DNA from: Halicephalobus mephisto
Lineage: Eukaryota; Nematoda; Chromadorea; Rhabditida; Panagrolaimidae
Assembly (NCBI GenBank): GCA_009193035.1
Contig: SWDT01000522.1
Coordinates: forward strand, 1 to 17,166
Length of the DNA stretch: 17,166 nucleotides
Reading direction: 5' to 3'
Part shown: positions 16,687 to 17,166 of the stretch, in pieces
Position numbering within the stretch: the stretch's first letter is position 1
Layout of the letters: each line of letters opens with the position of its first letter
The notes under the pieces: model-generated
Databases searched by the model: none
What the model was told of the DNA's origin: nothing
The model's input: only the letters and a program-made list of their open reading frames with translations
Translations under genes and position numbers: made by a program

Positions 16687-16779
16687 ATCGTTTCAAAACC
16701 AAAAATCATGATATTTGATTATTCCCATGGGAATCAATGCAAATATTCCCGACTTTCAACCCTACTTTTCATACGTATT

Positions 16780-16843
16780 CAAATCTGCGCAGTTATTCTT
16801 TTTGACGTTGTCAAATCTGCACGCTTTTTCTTTTTGACGTTGT
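16780..16843 (+). repeat. Tandem 32-bp duplication with TGACGTT cores
   Basis: Units 16780-16811 and 16812-16843 both begin caaatctgc and end ttctttttgacgttgt, differing only in the middle. They lie about 120 bp upstream of the plus-strand start at 16962, so they may be duplicated promoter elements carrying a CRE half-site. Confidence 0.85.
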
Positions 16844-16961
16844 GTATCAACTTTTCTCCAATCCATTTTTTGCTGTTTCGTTCCCGCAATATTATTTCTT
16901 CATTCATATATGCATATTTCGTGTTTATTAATTATATTCGTATTAATTTTAGATTCGTGTT

Positions 16962-17166
16962 ATGGAGATTCAAATGAAAGCTGAAATTGAATCAGTGAAA
17001 GCGAAGATTGCCGAACTGAAGGCTAGTAAATCTGCGTACATGCAGCAATGCGAGAACGCGTCAGGTACATTTATTTTTAATTTTGTTGTTGAATTCAATT
17101 AGTACTATGATTATGAAACATCCAGGAACATTTCCGTCATATTAAGTCTAAAATATTTGCATTAGA
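16962..17166 (+). CDS. First exon of a partial coiled-coil gene, function unknown
   Basis: An ATG 10 nt after a TAATTTTAG acceptor (probable spliced-leader site) opens a frame of 34 codons plus one base, to a GTACAT donor at 17065. The peptide starts MEIQMKAEIESVKAKIAELK and is Lys/Glu/Ala-rich with a heptad pattern, so probably helical. Joining to the acceptor ATCCAG near 17125 would add six codons and stop (a 40-residue product); otherwise the next exon lies beyond the window. No family is recognised. Confidence 0.5.

Larger units (their letters stand above)
15410..16764 (-). mobile_element. hAT-like DNA transposon, non-autonomous, 1355 bp
   Basis: The ends are TAGGGTTG and CAACCCTA, an 8-bp perfect terminal inverted repeat. 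They are flanked by ctttttat (15402-15409) and cttttcat (16765-16772), which match at 7 of 8 bases, as expected of an aged 8-bp hAT target duplication. Subterminal regions are packed with GGGAAT/ATTCCC motifs, and an 18-bp perfect inverted pair lies at 15475-15492 and 16709-16726. Inside are only a BED-finger remnant and an acidic ORF on the minus strand; no transposase catalytic core is present. About a quarter of the element is a later SINE insertion. The 8-bp duplication and BED finger support hAT over Tc1/mariner (TA duplication) or piggyBac (TTAA). Confidence 0.8.

Noticed and set aside
16576..16977. 133-codon plus-strand ORF
   Set aside because: It runs across the SINE head, the transposon end and the 32-bp repeats; a chance frame.

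Overview
The window looks like AT-rich nuclear DNA from a Caenorhabditis-type nematode. Four things point there: very short introns (41-46 nt) with GTGAGT/GTAAGT donors and TTTTCAG-type acceptors, acceptor-like sequence directly before several start codons (probable spliced-leader sites), a seven-helix receptor of chemoreceptor type, and a Spartan/DVC-1 protease whose catalytic region is strongly conserved. All exon structures were worked out by eye from reading frame, splice signals and family patterns.

Layout from left to right. 1-1944 (minus): a divergent Hsp70 relative whose 3' end lies outside the window; a decayed Hsp70 ATPase half sits in front of a better preserved ATPase domain. 1945-3874: gene-poor, with two doubtful small ORFs. 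3875-4757 (minus): a two-exon seven-transmembrane protein. 5340-5566: a GC-richer islet with a 43-bp direct repeat and a C(UUCG)G hairpin followed by a T-run, a candidate structured RNA. 6199-8110 (minus): a four-exon coiled-coil protein of 500 residues. 8708-10585 (minus): a four-exon Cdc25-type phosphatase, with a 42-bp minisatellite in one intron. A 245-bp divergent promoter separates it from two small plus-strand genes (10831-11367 and 11531-11833), both probably mitochondrial membrane proteins and perhaps one operon. 12396-13687 (plus): a two-exon Spartan/DVC-1 protein.

The right end is a mobile-element and pseudogene zone. A 5'-truncated Hsp70 substrate-binding region on the minus strand (14725-15389) carries an in-frame stop. 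Beside it lies a 1.36-kb hAT-like element (15410-16764) with 8-bp near-identical target duplications, subterminal GGGAAT repeats and a BED-finger remnant. Inside that element is a tRNA-headed SINE (16361-16674) with a perfect 12-bp target duplication. The first exon of another plus-strand gene begins at 16962.

Functional themes: the Cdc25, coiled-coil and Spartan genes suggest a neighbourhood expressed in dividing or germline cells, and E2F-like sites lie upstream of the first two. The two Hsp70 relatives at opposite ends, on the same strand, suggest a local expansion and decay of a divergent Hsp70 family.
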